This document shows, one piece after another, positions 6,128 through 7,575 of a stretch of 7,575 nucleotides of DNA. The stretch spans positions 1 through 7,575 of the forward strand of contig JANQIS010000258.1 in NCBI GenBank assembly GCA_028282045.1, read 5' to 3'. The position numbers were made by a program, and so were the translations under genes. The notes beneath the pieces are model-generated. The model saw only the letters and a list, made by a program, of their open reading frames with translations. It searched no databases and was not told the origin of the DNA. Source of the DNA: Gammaproteobacteria bacterium. Lineage in GTDB: Bacteria > Pseudomonadota > Gammaproteobacteria > Francisellales > CACEW01. Every line of letters begins with the position of its first letter. Within the stretch, counting starts at the first letter, position 1.

Positions 6128-6227
6128 TATTAATTTTAAAGCAACGCAAGCACAGCTTAAACAGCATTTGGAAACTGCTGTGCCGAATTGCCAAAAAGGG
6201 AGGTTAGAGTTATGGGGAGTGATTTGA
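6105..6227 (+). CDS. Possible 40-codon small ORF resembling the start of an RRM domain
   Basis: A GTG at 6105 has AAGGT (6092–6096) eight bases upstream and opens a 40-codon frame ending in TGA at 6225–6227, overlapping the udk start by 16 bases. The first residues contain LFVGNI, which fits the RNP2 hexamer of RRM RNA-binding domains. An amphipathic stretch from KATQAQLKQ to about HLETAV follows where the first RRM helix would lie. An in-frame stop lies just upstream (6096–6098), so a start at about residue 1 of the domain fits bacterial single-RRM proteins, which begin right at this strand. The second half of the domain with the RNP1 motif is missing, so it is either a decayed fragment or a short leader peptide coupled to udk. 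I cannot assign a function, and chance resemblance over so short a span is possible. Confidence 0.35.
   Translation: MVTLFVGNINFKATQAQLKQHLETAVPNCQKGRLELWGVI
6150..6183 (+). promoter_or_regulatory. Hairpin in the udk leader
   Basis: GCACAGC (6150–6156) and GCTGTGC (6177–6183) form a perfect 7-bp stem with a 20-base loop. A second ACAGC in the loop (6161–6165) could compete for the same right arm. GCAA (6141–6144) and TTGC (6188–6191) could extend the structure at its base. It ends about 15 bases before the udk ribosome-binding site. No U-run follows, so it is not a terminator. Confidence 0.35.
6198..6203 (+). promoter_or_regulatory. Ribosome-binding site that fixes the udk start
   Basis: GGGAGG lies eight bases before the ATG at 6212. 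It falls inside the extended frame that would begin at TTG 6188, so it argues strongly for the ATG. Confidence 0.85.
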
Positions 6228-6868
6228 TTGTCATTGCTGTTGCAGGGGCATCAGGTTCCGGTAAAAGTTTGTTATCGCATACTATTGTGGATGAGCTGGG
6301 TTCTGAGTATGTGACGGTGATTACAGAAGACTCCTACTACAAAGATCACTCTAATATGAGCTTTGAGGAACTACAGCATTTAAACTATGACCACCCCAAT
6401 GCCTTCGATCACGATTTACTCGTATCGCATCTGCAGGCCTTGAAAGCGGGCAAGTCGATTGAAGTACCTATTTACGATTATGCTACGCATCGGCGTATTG
6501 AAAAAGCCCGTGCAGTGACCTCCTCACAACGTATTGTGGTGTTAGAGGGGATATTGTTATTGAATGATGCGCAGTTACGTGAATTGACGGATATTAAAAT
6601 TTTTGTTGATACACCAATGGATATTAGCTTTATCCGTCGCTTAAAGCGTGATGTTTTGGAGCGTGGGCGCACTATGGAATCGGTGATAACTCAGTATGAG
6701 AACACCGTGCGTCCTATGTTTTTAAAGTTTATTGAACCATCAAAGCGTTATGCTGATATTATTGTGCCACATGGTGGTAAGAACCGTATTGCTATTGAGA
6801 TGATCCAAGCTAAGATGCGTGACTTGCTACAAACAGGTGCAGTTAAGCCGCTTAAAGTTGTGGGCTAA
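6212..6868 (+). CDS. udk: Uridine kinase
   Basis: Uridine kinase phosphorylates uridine and cytidine to UMP and CMP in pyrimidine salvage. The 218-residue product (E. coli 213) has the P-loop GASGSGKS (residues 12–19), TEDSYYKD (38–45), the nucleoside-binding NYDHPNAFD (58–66), PIYDYATHRR (86–95), LEGIL (111–115) and the arginine-rich lid RRLKRDVLERGRT (142–154), followed by QYENTVRPMFLKFIEPSK. All are uridine kinase motifs, as opposed to the related phosphoribulokinase or pantothenate kinase. The ATG at 6212 is chosen over TTG 6188 because of the GGGAGG site and because the extra residues match no family N-terminus. It ends two bases before deoB, indicating co-transcription of two nucleoside-salvage steps. 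Confidence 0.95.
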   Translation: MGSDLIVIAVAGASGSGKSLLSHTIVDELGSEYVTVITEDSYYKDHSNMSFEELQHLNYDHPNAFDHDLLVSHLQALKAGKSIEVPIYDYATHRRIEKARAVTSSQRIVVLEGILLLNDAQLRELTDIKIFVDTPMDISFIRRLKRDVLERGRTMESVITQYENTVRPMFLKFIEPSKRYADIIVPHGGKNRIAIEMIQAKMRDLLQTGAVKPLKVVG

Positions 6869-6870
6869 CC

Positions 6871-7575
6871 ATGCGTGCGATCATCCTGGAGCTTGATTCC
6901 TTTGGTATTGGCGAGGCTCCTGATGCACCAGCCTTTGGCGATCAAGGAGCAGATACTTTTGGACACATCGTTGCCTATTGTGCTCAGAATAACCGACCTT
7001 TGCATTTGCCGCATTTGCATCAATTAGGATTGAGCGCTGCTTATGAGTTGAGTAGTGGTAAATCATTAGCTCACCCCATCGGTGATGGACCGCTTATTGG
7101 CTGTTATGGTGTGGCCAGTGAAGCAAGCCTGGGCAAAGATACACCCAGTGGTCATTGGGAAATGGCAGGTCTTCCAGTAGATTTTACCTGGGGTTACTTT
7201 GATCAAGGTTTTCCTGATGCGTTAATCGAGACGTTTATTGAGCAAGCTCAACTGCCAGGCGTGTTGGGCTTAAAACATGCCTCAGGTACAGAAATTATCA
7301 ATGAACTGGGCGATGAACATGTGCGTAGCGGCAAGCCGATTGTTTATACTTCAGCAGATAGTGTGTTTCAGGTTGGTGCGCATGAAGAAATCTTTGGCCT
7401 GAAACGTTTATACCGTATTTGTGAAATTGCCCGCCAATTAGTCGATGAGTATAATATTGGTCGCGTTATTGCACGGCCTTTTATTGGGCAGGCTGGCCAA
7501 TATGAGCGTACTGCCAATCGGCGTGATTATGCCATACCACCCCATGGTGCTACCTTATTGGATCATGCTAAGGCA
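6871..7575 (+). CDS. deoB: Phosphopentomutase, 3' end beyond the window
   Basis: Phosphopentomutase interconverts (deoxy)ribose 1-phosphate and 5-phosphate, feeding sugars freed by nucleoside phosphorylases into central metabolism. The 235 codons present are a little over half of the roughly 400-residue family and remain open to the window edge. Visible alkaline-phosphatase-superfamily features are LDSFGIG with metal-binding D9, FGDQGADTFGHI (22–33) and GKDTPSGHWEMAG with the phospho-accepting T91. HASGTEIINELGDEHVRSGKPIVYTSADSVFQ and NIGRVIARPFIG match E. coli DeoB closely. The remaining metal ligands (the DHG motif near the C-terminus) lie outside the window. The start is two bases after the udk stop and has no strong ribosome-binding site, so translation is probably coupled to udk. 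Confidence 0.95.
   Translation, partial: MRAIILELDSFGIGEAPDAPAFGDQGADTFGHIVAYCAQNNRPLHLPHLHQLGLSAAYELSSGKSLAHPIGDGPLIGCYGVASEASLGKDTPSGHWEMAGLPVDFTWGYFDQGFPDALIETFIEQAQLPGVLGLKHASGTEIINELGDEHVRSGKPIVYTSADSVFQVGAHEEIFGLKRLYRICEIARQLVDEYNIGRVIARPFIGQAGQYERTANRRDYAIPPHGATLLDHAKA

Noticed and set aside
6188..6211. Upstream TTG start for udk
   Set aside because: The extension MPKREVRV is translated through the GGGAGG ribosome-binding site of the ATG at 6212 and matches no uridine kinase N-terminus.
6881..7066. 61-codon minus-strand frame inside deoB
   Set aside because: It lies antisense to a clear deoB coding region and has no family resemblance.

Overview
The window looks like a chromosomal housekeeping region of a gammaproteobacterium. 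Every recognisable protein aligns most readily with gammaproteobacterial counterparts (SpoT, RidA, RNase R, L31, Udk, DeoB). The order gmk–rpoZ–spoT–ridA is one I recall from Legionella/Coxiella-type gammaproteobacteria, but the sequence alone does not fix a genus. All genes are on the + strand, spacing is tight, base composition looks even (mid-40s % GC by eye), and I see no insertion sequence, phage gene, CRISPR array, tRNA or rRNA.

Left end (1–606): the C-terminal four fifths of guanylate kinase. Bases 1–97 are not native gmk sequence. They are a reverse-complement copy of bases 123–219 (96 of 97 positions pair), joined to the native reading frame at about 97|98. The reading frame stays open through this copy and produces a false N-terminus without a P-loop. 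A fold-back chimera or contig-end artefact is the simplest explanation.

Centre (630–5618): a good sigma-70-type promoter precedes rpoZ (RNA polymerase omega), spoT (bifunctional (p)ppGpp synthetase/hydrolase), ridA (enamine/imine deaminase) and rnr (RNase R). The last three genes overlap end to start, so they probably form one translationally coupled operon joining stringent-response control, metabolite-damage repair and RNA decay. RNase R ends just after its S1 domain and lacks the long lysine-rich tail of the E. coli enzyme.

Right part (5619–7575): rpmE (zinc-type ribosomal protein L31) has its own promoter with a GC-rich discriminator, a possible hairpin covering its ribosome-binding site, and a clear Rho-independent terminator. 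A new unit follows: a structured leader holding a possible 40-codon small ORF that starts like an RRM RNA-binding domain, then udk (uridine kinase) and deoB (phosphopentomutase, cut off by the window end). These last two belong to nucleoside salvage and are two bases apart.

No wholly new system is evident. The points most worth a second look are the terminal inverted repeat, the RRM-like small ORF with alternative hairpins ahead of udk, the rpmE leader hairpin, and the tail-less RNase R inside a spoT operon.
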